From JACDAN01 sp963827705 (GTDB lineage: Bacteria > Actinomycetota > Thermoleophilia > Gaiellales > Gaiellaceae): DNA of 64,000 nt. The stretch is taken from assembly GCA_963827705.1 (NCBI GenBank), contig CAWHBN010000015.1, positions 31,112 to 95,111 on the forward strand. Reading direction: 5' to 3'. The notes under the pieces were generated by a model. That model did not search any database and was not told the origin of the DNA. It was given only the letters and a program-made list of their open reading frames with translations. Shown here one piece after another: positions 44,634 to 52,393 of this stretch; position 1 is the stretch's first letter, and each line of letters starts with the position of its first letter. The position numbers and the translations under genes were made by a program.

Positions 44634-45114
44634 CGAGTCGGAGCACGACCTCGTCCGTTTCCTCGCCGCGCCCATAAGCGAACCCGCGCCCCTCGCCCAC
44701 GAGAAGGAAACCGCACTTCGTCAACACACGAATCGAGGCGGCGTTGTCGCTCGCAGCGCGAGCGTAAAGCGGACGGGTTGCCTCCAACTGCAAGAACTCC
44801 TCGAGGGCACACGTGGCAAAGCCGCGGCCCCAATCTTCCCGGCCGATCCAATAGGTGACCTCGCGGTGACCCTCCAAGTCGAAGCTCGCAATGTGACCCA
44901 CAACTCGACCGTCGATCTCGACGACCCTGTTCGTCGTGGAGGCGTCGCTCCTCAGCCGCGCCCACCGTCGCTCGAAGGTCGTTCGATCATCGGCCTCCGG
45001 CGAGGTGAACGCCGCCATCCGTATAGCCTCGCGATCGCTCGAGTGCTCGAACAGCACGCCGAGATCACGATCTTCGATCTCGCGAAGGACAAGCTGTCCC
45101 GAGCCCTCCCGCAC
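44626..45114 (-). CDS. GNAT N-acetyltransferase (RimJ/RimL type)
   Basis: A 162-residue GNAT. LVLREIEDRDLGVLFEHSSD is the first strand and helix, VVEIDGRVVGHIASFDL the second, the REDWGRGFATCALEEFL loop binds acetyl-CoA, and RAASDNAASIRVLTKCGFLL is the C-terminal motif (ANxxSxxVxxKxGF-like). GTG 45114 matches family starts; a TTG at 45138 is possible. The target is unknown; RimJ/L relatives acetylate protein N-termini or small molecules. Confidence 0.85.
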   Translation of the reverse strand: MREGSGQLVLREIEDRDLGVLFEHSSDREAIRMAAFTSPEADDRTTFERRWARLRSDASTTNRVVEIDGRVVGHIASFDLEGHREVTYWIGREDWGRGFATCALEEFLQLEATRPLYARAASDNAASIRVLTKCGFLLVGEGRGFAYGRGEETDEVVLRLDA

Positions 45115-45141
45115 GGCCGTTAAGGCTAACCGCCGCAAACG

Positions 45142-45187
45142 CGGGTGACATTCACGAACACTGGCCCAGGCGAGGGTCCTTCACCCG
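45142..45187. repeat. Stem-loop element, copy 2
   Basis: Arms CGGGTGA (45142-45148) and TCACCCG (45181-45187) pair over 7 bp. The 32-base interior matches copy 1. It lies in the gap between the GNAT start and the HicB-like remnant. The rest of 45115-45310 shows nothing else. Confidence 0.65.
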
Positions 45188-45310
45188 ACAACCGGCCCCA
45201 TACCGGCCCACACGATTCGAGGCCCGACCCCGGCTTTGGACGGTACGGGCCGTTCTCGACTGCTCGAGTCCGATCAAGGCCCACCGAGGGCACTCGGCTA
45301 CGTTGTCGAC

Positions 45311-45475
45311 ATGAGCGAGTCGCCTCCCGTGACGATCGTCTACGACCCGGGCGAGGACGGCCCGATCGTCGCCTCGATCCCGGAGGTCCACGGCGCACAT
45401 GGCCACGGGCGCACGCGCGAGGAGGCGCGGGGCCAACGTGATCGAAGAAAGGCCGAGGCGACGCACTCGGCGTGA
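45311..45475 (+). pseudogene. HicB-like antitoxin N-terminal remnant
   Basis: ATG 45311 opens a short frame resembling the HicB N-terminal fold: VTIVYDPGEDGPIVASIPEV then HGHGRTREEAR. In relatives this continues as ANVIEAL; here that continuation (ANVIEE) is in the next frame, one base off, and soon stops resembling HicB. It is therefore a truncated and frameshifted remnant, or a very short protein. No HicA nearby. It overlaps the next gene start by 4 bp. Confidence 0.45.
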
Positions 45476-46524
45476 GCGAGCCTGAACGAAGTGTCAGGCT
45501 GGGCGTGCTCGTCGCGCCCGGCCTGCCCGAGGAGGTTTCGACCAGGATCGCCGACGATTTGGCCGAGGACCTGCGCGAGGCGCACGGCGCGCTCGGCTGG
45601 CGGACGGAGTTCGTCGTCGACCGGCTCGCGGTCCCGCCGGCCGAGACAACCCAGCTCGTCGAGGCGGCGCGGCGCGCGCTGCTCGAGCGGGGCTGGGACT
45701 TCGCCGTCGTCGTCACCGATCTCCCACTACGGCACGGCAGCCGCCCGGTCTCGCGTCACGTCAGCCGCACGCACGGGGTCGCCCTCGTCTCGTTGCCGGC
45801 GCTCGGCCCTCTGCACCTGAAGCGGCGGCTTCGGCTCGTGCTCCGCGAGCTGGCCGGGGAGCTTGTCGGTGCGGGGAGCTCGTTGCGTGAGATCGCCGCC
45901 GATGCCGAGGACGTTTCGAGGTTCCCCTACGTGCCGACGGTGATCTTCGGGCATCTCCGCTTGCTGGCGGGAATGGTGCGCGCGAACCGGCCCTGGCGCT
46001 TGGCGGCGAGGCTCTATGGCGTGCTCGCCGCGGCATTTGCCGCGGGAGCCTACGGCATCGTCGCGTCCGACATGTGGCGGCTCTCAGCAGCGCTCAGTTG
46101 GTGGCGGCTCCTGGCCGTGTGCCTCGCCTCGCTTGCGGTGACGATCGTCGCTGTGATCGTCGCGCACGAGTTGTGGGAGCGCGCGCCCGATCCGCGCGCC
46201 CGCGCCCAGGTGCTCCTCTTCAACGTCACGACGGCCCTGACCGTCACGATCGGGATCGCGTCGCTCTACGCAGCGCTCTTCGTTCTCGTCCTCGCGGGCG
46301 CCGTACTCGTGATCACCGCGCCGGTGCTCGCGGACGCGCTCGGCCGCGACACGTCGGCGCGCGACTACGTCACGCTCGCCTGGTTCGCAGCTTCCTTTGC
46401 CACTGTCGCCGGCGCCCTCGGTACCGTGCTCGAGTCGGACACGGCCGTCCGGGAGGCCGCCTACGCGGGATCCGCCTCACCCGACGACATGGAGGCCGAA
46501 GGATCCCTCACTACACCCTCGTAG
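45472..46524 (+). CDS. Polytopic membrane protein of unknown function
   Basis: A 350-residue protein. The N-terminal 140 residues are soluble (LGVLVAPGLPEEVSTRIADD, FAVVVTDLPLRHGSRPVS), followed by about 4-5 membrane helices (ARLYGVLAAAFAAGAYGIVA, LLAVCLASLAVTIVAVIVAH, TIGIASLYAALFVLVLAGAV, FAASFATVAGALGTVL). The family is familiar from actinobacterial genomes but no function is known to me. GTG 45472. It follows the HicB-like remnant in overlapping fashion. Confidence 0.78.
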   Translation: MSEPERSVRLGVLVAPGLPEEVSTRIADDLAEDLREAHGALGWRTEFVVDRLAVPPAETTQLVEAARRALLERGWDFAVVVTDLPLRHGSRPVSRHVSRTHGVALVSLPALGPLHLKRRLRLVLRELAGELVGAGSSLREIAADAEDVSRFPYVPTVIFGHLRLLAGMVRANRPWRLAARLYGVLAAAFAAGAYGIVASDMWRLSAALSWWRLLAVCLASLAVTIVAVIVAHELWERAPDPRARAQVLLFNVTTALTVTIGIASLYAALFVLVLAGAVLVITAPVLADALGRDTSARDYVTLAWFAASFATVAGALGTVLESDTAVREAAYAGSASPDDMEAEGSLTTPS

Positions 46525-46901
46525 TCCAGCGCGCGGCGAATGGAACTCTGCGCGTCGAGGCATCGAGGTACGGCACACGCGTGTGTCCTGAGGGGTCTTC
46601 CTACTCGTCAGGGAGTCGTAGCGTTCGTCTCCTATCCGCGTGAGGGAAGACCGTCAGGCACTCTGTCCGACGAGAGCCGGGGAAGCCCGGGCACGCGCGT
46701 CACCGCGCGGGCACTTCCGGGGCTCCCGATCCGAAACGTCGGCGCACACGCAATTCTCGAAATTCCTGCAAATAGGCACAAAATGTCGCCCCGACTGGAC
46801 CCCTTCACCAGAGGGGACGGCGTCCAGAGATGTACCCGTTTCGTACCCGCCCAACGGTTCCCGCCGTTGTCCAGCGTGGAAAATCCCTGGAAATCGTGAG
46901 A
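46525..46901. other. Non-coding gap beside tRNA-Thr, possible attachment relic
   Basis: 377 bp with no convincing gene. TACCCG repeats occur at 46833 and 46844 (TACCCGTTTCGTACCCG), a pattern often seen next to tRNA-targeted integration sites of tyrosine integrases. No integrase or duplicated tRNA 3' end is found in the window. The rest is featureless. Confidence 0.35.
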
Positions 46902-46974
46902 AGCCGACGCCCGGACTCGAACCGGGGACCCCTTCATTACGAGTGAAGTGCTCTACCAGCTGAGCTACGTCGGC
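46902..46974 (-). tRNA. tRNA-Thr(CGU)
   Basis: A 73-nt tRNA. Acceptor arms GCCGACG and CGTCGGC pair over 7 bp; D arm AGCTCAGCTGGTAGAGC; anticodon arm CTTCA-CTCGTAA-TGAAG with anticodon CGT; T arm CCCGG-TTCGAGT-CCGGG. Discriminator base T. CCA is not encoded. Confidence 0.97.
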
Positions 46975-47024
46975 GGGCCACCCAGTTTAGCCGCGCCTCG
47001 AGCGCTTCTCGATAGCGTGAACGC

Positions 47025-47216
47025 ATGCCTCCTCCGACCGGTTTCGAGTACCGCATTCGGGGCGGCGACGTCCTGATCACGCACCGCGGGAGGACGGCGG
47101 CGACGCTCCGCGGCGGCGCGGCCGAGCGGTTTCTCGCCAAGGTCGCGCGCGACGATCCGCAGCAAGTCATGGCCAGAGCGACGGGCAACTACAAGCGCGG
47201 CAACGAGCGCCGTTAG
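47025..47216 (+). CDS. Small conserved actinobacterial protein
   Basis: A 63-residue basic protein: FEYRIRGGDVLITHRGRTAA, TLRGGAAERFLAKVARDDPQ then VMARATGNYKRGNERR. The compact, fully used sequence with a conserved-looking C-terminus matches small uncharacterised proteins common in actinobacteria. ATG 47025. Function unknown. The next open frame begins directly after its stop in the same frame. Confidence 0.72.
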   Translation: MPPPTGFEYRIRGGDVLITHRGRTAATLRGGAAERFLAKVARDDPQQVMARATGNYKRGNERR

Positions 47217-47279
47217 GACACCGGCCTGACTCACGCCGGCTGGCTCGCCGCCTCGGAGCTCCGCATCGGTCTCGGCTGC

Positions 47280-48944
47280 ATGCGGATGTCGACGGACGAG
47301 GACCGTGACGAGGAGCAGGCTCTCGAGACGATCGCGGCCGCCGCCGAGACGGGAATCACCGTCTTCGACACCGCGCGGGCGTACGGGGACAACGAACGGC
47401 TGCTCGCCCATGGTCTCCGCCGCGCGAAGGCCGAGGCCACCGCGCGGATCGTGACCAAGGGCGGCATGTCGCGGGCCGGTGGCGGCTGGATCCCCGACGG
47501 CCGCGCGAAGGCGATCCGCGCAGATTGCGAGGCGAGCCTCGCCGCTCTCGACGGCCTCGCGATCGACCTCTACCTCATCCATGTTCCCGATCCGCGGACC
47601 CCGTGGCGCACCTCGGTGCGTGCGTTGGCCCGGCTCGCAGACGAAGGGCTCGTGCGGCACGTCGGTCTCTCGAACGTCAACCGCACCCAGTTGGACGAAG
47701 CGCTCGAGCTCGCCCCGATCACGGCCGTCCAGGTGGCGCTCAGTCCGTACGACGACCATGCGCTCAGAGGCGGTGTTGTCGACCGCTGCGCCGAGAGAGG
47801 CATCGCCGTCATCGCCCACTCGCCGCTCGGGGGACCCCGGCGCGCCGGCCGCCTCGCGCGTCGCCGGGAGCTGGCCGAGGTCGCTGACGCTCGAGGCTTG
47901 ACCCCATGGGAGGTCGCGCTCGCCTGGCTACTCCAGCTCTCGCCCGGGGTAGTGGCGATCCCCGGCGCGCGCCGGCCGGAGACCGCGCGCTCGGCAGCCC
48001 GCGCCGCGAGCCTCGGCCTCACGGACACCGACCGGGCCCTCCTGGCCGATGCGTTCGGCGAGCCTCGGTTGGCTCCCCGGAAGCGGCGCCGCCCGGCCGA
48101 CGACGCCGAGATCGTCGTCGTCATGGGCATCCCGGGCGCCGGGAAGAGCCGAGTCGCGGAGGAATACGTCGCCCGCGGCTACCTCCGCCTCAACCGCGAC
48201 GAGCTCGGAGGAACCCTTCGTGACCTCGCCGGCGCGCTCGACGAGGAGCTGTCGTCAGGCGCTCGGCGGTTCGTCCTCGACAACACGTACCTCACGCGCG
48301 CCGCGCGGAGCTACGTCCTCGACGTCGCGAGCCGACACGGGATCCCGACACGGTGCATCTGGCTCGACACGCCGCTCGCCCAGGCGCAGGTCAACCTGGT
48401 CGAGCGGCTGCTCGAGCGCTTCGGCTCGCTTCCGTCTCCCGAGGAGCTGCGGGCAGTTGCGCGGCGCGAGCCCGGCGTGCACGCCCCGACGTCCCAGATG
48501 CGCACGCTTCGCGAGCTCGAGCCACCTGCGGCCGACGAGGGATTCGCCGGCGTCGAGCAGATGCCGTTCGAGCGGACACCGCCGACCCGACGAGCGCAGG
48601 CGGGTGTTTTCGTCGCAGCGGCCGCGGTGAGGAAAGGCGCTGTCGACCAAGGCGATCGCAGCGCGCCTCACCTGATCTTCGACTGGAGCCCCGACGGCAC
48701 CGTTGGAGAGCTCGCCGAGCTCGTCGCGCTCCTCTCTGCCGAGGCCACCGGCCCGGTCGAGAGCGCGTTGTGCCCGCACCCGGCCGGCCCGCCGACCTGC
48801 TGGTGCCGGCCGCCGCTTCCGGGCCTGCCGCTCGCCTTCGCAAGGAAGCACGCTGTCGATCCCTCGCGATCGGTTCTCGTGGGAACCTCGCCCGCACATC
48901 GGACGCTCGCGACCACTCTCGGCGCCCGCTACGTTCAGGTCTAG
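47280..48944 (+). CDS. Aldo-keto reductase/P-loop kinase/HAD-like fusion
   Basis: A 554-residue three-part protein. Residues 1-255 are an aldo-keto reductase barrel with the catalytic tetrad Asp30, Tyr35, Lys60 (VTKGG) and His101 (LIHVPDP). Residues about 265-430 are an AAA/polynucleotide-kinase-like P-loop domain: VVMGIPGAGKS (Walker A 273-280), YLRLNRDELGGTLR, FVLDNTYLTRAARS and IPTRCIWLDTPLAQAQVN. The C-terminal ~100 residues resemble the later half of a GmhB-like HAD phosphatase: LIFDWSPDGT, then CPHPAGPPTCWCRPP with a CxH...CxC zinc set (Cys498, His500, Cys507, Cys509) and RSVLVGTSPAHRT. The HAD nucleophile Asp motif is not intact. The first barrel strand (RIGLGC) precedes ATG 47280 without a canonical start, so the true N-terminus is unclear. 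Role unknown; RNA or nucleotide repair is a possibility. Confidence 0.8.
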   Translation: MRMSTDEDRDEEQALETIAAAAETGITVFDTARAYGDNERLLAHGLRRAKAEATARIVTKGGMSRAGGGWIPDGRAKAIRADCEASLAALDGLAIDLYLIHVPDPRTPWRTSVRALARLADEGLVRHVGLSNVNRTQLDEALELAPITAVQVALSPYDDHALRGGVVDRCAERGIAVIAHSPLGGPRRAGRLARRRELAEVADARGLTPWEVALAWLLQLSPGVVAIPGARRPETARSAARAASLGLTDTDRALLADAFGEPRLAPRKRRRPADDAEIVVVMGIPGAGKSRVAEEYVARGYLRLNRDELGGTLRDLAGALDEELSSGARRFVLDNTYLTRAARSYVLDVASRHGIPTRCIWLDTPLAQAQVNLVERLLERFGSLPSPEELRAVARREPGVHAPTSQMRTLRELEPPAADEGFAGVEQMPFERTPPTRRAQAGVFVAAAAVRKGAVDQGDRSAPHLIFDWSPDGTVGELAELVALLSAEATGPVESALCPHPAGPPTCWCRPPLPGLPLAFARKHAVDPSRSVLVGTSPAHRTLATTLGARYVQV

Positions 48945-50014
48945 GAGACCGACTGGTAGAGCTCGATCAGGCGGTGGATGTTCGCCTCCACCGTGAGCTC
49001 GAAGCGCGCGCTCGCGATGCGGCGCCGAACCTCGACGACGTCAATCGCCGCCAACTGTCCCCCGAGGTCGTCGAGCGTCGTGAGGCTCACGCCGAGGGAG
49101 CCCTCGCCGACGAGACGTGAGAGCGCGCGGTGCCGCAGGGTCAGGACGGGCAATCCGCACCCGACGTACTCGTACGCCTTGTTCGGGAGGCAGGTGTCGA
49201 GGTGCGCGCCGTTCAGCGCCGCGTTGAAGCCGGCCCAGCCGAAGTCGTACTCCGTCAGCTCGGCGAGGAGCTGCCGCAGTGGAAGCGTTGCGTGCAGCCG
49301 CAGGCCGGCCGGTTCGCTCGCAAGCTCGGCGTAGGCGGGCACAGGGCGCGACGGATAGACGTCGAGCGAGAGGCCCTCACGCACGATCGAGCGGAAGATC
49401 TCGCGGAGGTCGTAGTGGCCCCCGTTCATCGAGAGCGTCCCCTGGTAGACGATCCGCGGCCGGTGGCCGTTCCGGCGCCGGGCGGGCGCGAGCACCGGCG
49501 GCAGGTCACGCCGGAGGGCGTAGTTCGGGAATGCGAGTGTCGGTGCAGTCGGTCGATAACGGCCGCGAATCTCGTCGAGGAGCTCCTCCGAGACCGCAAC
49601 CAGCGCCGAGCAATGCTCGATCGCGAGCTGCTCGAGAGCGAGGGTCTCCCGCGGCTCCGGGAAGCCGTTCTCGTAGGGCGTCCGACGCAGGCTCTGGAGA
49701 TCGTGGACGTCGTGGACGACGGGAACGCGGCCGGCAACGAGCTCGAGGGCGATCGCAGTCAGGGAGTCCGGAAGGTTGTGACTGTGGATGAGATCGGGTC
49801 GAAACTCGTCGACGACGGCCTGAAGGGTCTTGGCCGGGTCTTCGCCGAGGTTCCACCAGCGCTCGAAGAGCTCGTCGCCCGAGCCGTACCACCCGCTCAG
49901 GGTCTTGCCCTGGTAGGCGAAACCGAGAGCGATTCCCGGCAGCGCACCACGAAGCGCGACGGAGTACTTGAGCGCACGAACGCAGGGCTGCTGCTGCAGG
50001 AAGAGGATGCGCAT
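48941..50014 (-). CDS. GT-B glycosyltransferase (GT4-like)
   Basis: A 357-residue glycosyltransferase. MRILFLQQQPCVRALKYSVA is the N-terminal strand, DLIHSHNLPDSLTAIA an acceptor-domain motif, and the donor domain has RIVYQGTLSMNGGHYDL and LPNKAYEYVGCGLPVLTL, the family E/Y region. It starts at ATG 50014, sharing a base with the stop of the upstream hexapeptide acetyltransferase. Together they look like a glycan-decoration operon. Confidence 0.85.
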   Translation of the reverse strand: MRILFLQQQPCVRALKYSVALRGALPGIALGFAYQGKTLSGWYGSGDELFERWWNLGEDPAKTLQAVVDEFRPDLIHSHNLPDSLTAIALELVAGRVPVVHDVHDLQSLRRTPYENGFPEPRETLALEQLAIEHCSALVAVSEELLDEIRGRYRPTAPTLAFPNYALRRDLPPVLAPARRRNGHRPRIVYQGTLSMNGGHYDLREIFRSIVREGLSLDVYPSRPVPAYAELASEPAGLRLHATLPLRQLLAELTEYDFGWAGFNAALNGAHLDTCLPNKAYEYVGCGLPVLTLRHRALSRLVGEGSLGVSLTTLDDLGGQLAAIDVVEVRRRIASARFELTVEANIHRLIELYQSVS

Positions 50015-50466
50015 CAGCGGCGCTTGATCACGCGCGCTGGGTTTCCGACCGCGATGGTGTTGCCTTCGAGCTCGCCGGCGACGACGACGCTGCCGGCTCC
50101 GACGATGCACCCGTCTCCGATGCGTGCACCGGGGAGGATGCAGGTGCCCATGCCGATCCAGCAGTCGAAGCCGATCTCCACCGGCTGCTTCGTCCAGCCC
50201 TGATCGACGATCGGCAGTCCCGGATCCATCTCGTGATTGGCGGTATGGATCATCGAGTAGGGGCCGATGATCGAGCGGTCGCCGATTTGGAGGCCGCCGT
50301 AGCCGTTCACGTAGCAGCCGTAGTTGAAGCCGACCCGATCCCCGAGCTCGATCCCGTCGCCGTTCAACCAGACGATCAGGTCGAGGTAGAAGCAGCCTTC
50401 GCCGACCCGCTTTGCGTCGTGCTCGCGGAAGGGGATCACGCGCTTCGAGCGCTCGGTGATCATCAT
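50014..50466 (-). CDS. Hexapeptide-repeat acetyltransferase (maltose O-acetyltransferase-like)
   Basis: A 150-residue left-handed beta-helix protein. The helix turns read GIELGDRVGFNYGCYVNGYG, LQIGDRSIIGPYSMIHTANH, VEIGFDCWIGMGTCILPGAR and IGDGCIVGAGSVVVAGELEG, ending NTIAVGNPARVI. The His in IHTANH fits the acetyl-CoA-dependent site. It likely O-acetylates a sugar of the glycan made by its neighbours. ATG 50466; ATG 50463 is adjacent. The stop overlaps the glycosyltransferase start. Confidence 0.86.
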   Translation of the reverse strand: MMITERSKRVIPFREHDAKRVGEGCFYLDLIVWLNGDGIELGDRVGFNYGCYVNGYGGLQIGDRSIIGPYSMIHTANHEMDPGLPIVDQGWTKQPVEIGFDCWIGMGTCILPGARIGDGCIVGAGSVVVAGELEGNTIAVGNPARVIKRR

Positions 50467-50479
50467 CGAGTCGCCAGTA

Positions 50480-52345
50480 TCAACGGCGAACGAGCTCGCA
50501 GTCGCGAGCGATGCGATCGACGCGATCCGCGACCACGAGATCGCGGCCGGGACCGCAGGCGATCCTGTCCCGTACCCCGTCTCTGGCACGAACGACGTCG
50601 TTGCCCGCCCCAGCGAGTAGCCGGTCGGGCCCGCGGCCGCCGACGAGGAGATCGGCGCCGCCGAGGCCACGCAGCACGTCCGGCCCCGGCGTGCCTCGGA
50701 GAATGTCGCGGCGCGCCGTGCCTGTCCTCGTGATCCCGGATGGCGACCTGGCTTCCGGGGGCGGCGGCACCGGCGGAGGCGGCACGGGCGGAGGTGGAAG
50801 CACCGGCGGAGGCGGTGGGACGGGCGGAGCCGGCGGGGCCGGCGGAGGCGGCGGGTCGCTCGTGCCCGATGTGACGGTGACGGCCGTCGAGGCGCCGCCG
50901 AGATTTCCCGCGGAATCGAGGCCACGCACGGTGTACGAGTACGTCGTCTCGGGCGCCACGGCCATGTTCGTCCACTCTGTCGCAGAGCTCGTGCCCACGT
51001 GGGCGCCGTTCCGGTAGATGCGGTAGCCGACAGAGCTCAGATCGTCGGTGCTCGGGCTCCAGCTCAGCTCGACCCGGAGCGGGCCTTGCTGCGCGACCGC
51101 CTCGAGCTCGGCCGGCGTCGAGGGAGGCGTGAAGTCCGCGCTCGGGCGTCCGCCCTTGAGCGCGCTGCAGTCCACCGTGCCCGAGTTCGCTTCCGCGATC
51201 GCCTGGCGGAAGCCGGGCAGCGAGTCCTTCGGCGTCCTGTCGGCCCAGAAGGCGCCCGACTGCCAGCCGCCGAGCCTCGGCTCGTCGAAGAGCAGGAAGT
51301 TGAAGTAGGCGTGGACGTACGGCTGACAGGCGGCCAGGCGAATGGTGTCGCGCACCTGCGTGTACTGGTCCGGGGCGGCGCTCGTCTCGGGCGGTGGAGG
51401 CGCGTCGGGCTCCCCGCCCAGGAAGTCGGGGACGACGGCGACATTCTCCGTGCCCGAGTACGCCGCCTGTTTCTCGGTGTCGATCGCCGTCTGCGAGCCG
51501 CCCTCCATGTACCAGATGCCCACGCCGCCGGCGCCCGGGATCGGCTGCGCGGTGCCGCCGAAGGCGAGCCAGAGGTTGTACATGAGCTTGTTCCAGTCGC
51601 CTTGCGAGAGGACCTTCGAGCCGATGTGCCTGCGCCAGGGCCGCTCGGACGCCGTGAAGCCGTAGACGTGATGGCCGACGGTGTCGAAGAGCGGTCGCGT
51701 CCGTCCGCTCGCGCGGTAGGCATCTCCGACCGCTCGGATGAAGGCGCCCGGCGAGTGCGAGCCGCTGTCGTCGTTCCCGGTCGACGAAAGCGCGAAGCCG
51801 ATGACGTTCACTTCGGCGAACGCCGAGTGGAGGACGTCGTAGCAGCGCGCCAGCAGCGCCTCGTAGGCAACCGGCGCCTCGGCCGACTGCGGCGACCAGA
51901 ACTGGCTCTTGTTCGGCTCGTTCCAGATCACCACGTCCCGGATGGACGGAAGCCGGGTGAGCGCGTCCCGGACGTACGCGCAGTACTCGTCGCGTGCGGC
52001 TGGGGTCTTCGGCGCATGCTGCGCGTTGGGGTAGCTGTACACGGCCAGGACGACTCCCATCCCCGCCGTGTCACGAACAGCGTCCTCGAAGTTGGCGATG
52101 TCGCTGTCCGCCACTCGAATCCGACCCGGCGCCCACTGGAGCGTGAACCGGAACGCCTTCGCGCCGAGGTCGCGCGCCGGCGTGACCGCGTCGGGGCCGA
52201 TCGCCCTGGGCAGGTCCTCGCTGAACCCGACGACGAATCCGGGCCCGTCGAGCGCCGGCCGCGCCGTGGCGGCACCGAGAAGCAGCGCCCCCGACGTGGC
52301 GACGACAGCCACCCATCCCAGCATCAACCAGCGCCGACCCATCAC
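50480..52345 (-). CDS. Secreted glycoside hydrolase with FN3 and RTX-like C-terminus
   Basis: A 621-residue secreted protein. Signal peptide about 1-29. The catalytic part (about 35-390) is a clan-A-type barrel: FRFTLQWAPGRI, VVIWNEPNKSQFW with the acid/base Glu in NEP, HHVYGFTASE and GIWYMEGG where the Glu could be the nucleophile. A fibronectin-III domain (LRVELSWSPSTDDLSSVGYR), a Pro-rich linker and RTX-like repeats (TPGPDVLRGLGGADLLVGG, GPDRLLAGAGNDVV) follow; RTX units bind calcium. It probably cleaves or remodels extracellular glycan. Same strand as and just upstream of the acetyltransferase. ATG 52345. Confidence 0.84.
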   Translation of the reverse strand: MMGRRWLMLGWVAVVATSGALLLGAATARPALDGPGFVVGFSEDLPRAIGPDAVTPARDLGAKAFRFTLQWAPGRIRVADSDIANFEDAVRDTAGMGVVLAVYSYPNAQHAPKTPAARDEYCAYVRDALTRLPSIRDVVIWNEPNKSQFWSPQSAEAPVAYEALLARCYDVLHSAFAEVNVIGFALSSTGNDDSGSHSPGAFIRAVGDAYRASGRTRPLFDTVGHHVYGFTASERPWRRHIGSKVLSQGDWNKLMYNLWLAFGGTAQPIPGAGGVGIWYMEGGSQTAIDTEKQAAYSGTENVAVVPDFLGGEPDAPPPPETSAAPDQYTQVRDTIRLAACQPYVHAYFNFLLFDEPRLGGWQSGAFWADRTPKDSLPGFRQAIAEANSGTVDCSALKGGRPSADFTPPSTPAELEAVAQQGPLRVELSWSPSTDDLSSVGYRIYRNGAHVGTSSATEWTNMAVAPETTYSYTVRGLDSAGNLGGASTAVTVTSGTSDPPPPPAPPAPPVPPPPPVLPPPPVPPPPVPPPPEARSPSGITRTGTARRDILRGTPGPDVLRGLGGADLLVGGRGPDRLLAGAGNDVVRARDGVRDRIACGPGRDLVVADRVDRIARDCELVRR

Positions 52346-52393
52346 TACTCCTGGGCAGATTGCAAATCAGTCTAGACGCGTTTGTTCTTCGTC

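Noticed and set aside
50755..50850. Tandem GGCGGAGG-type repeats
   Set aside because: They encode the Pro-rich linker of the glycoside hydrolase on the opposite strand.
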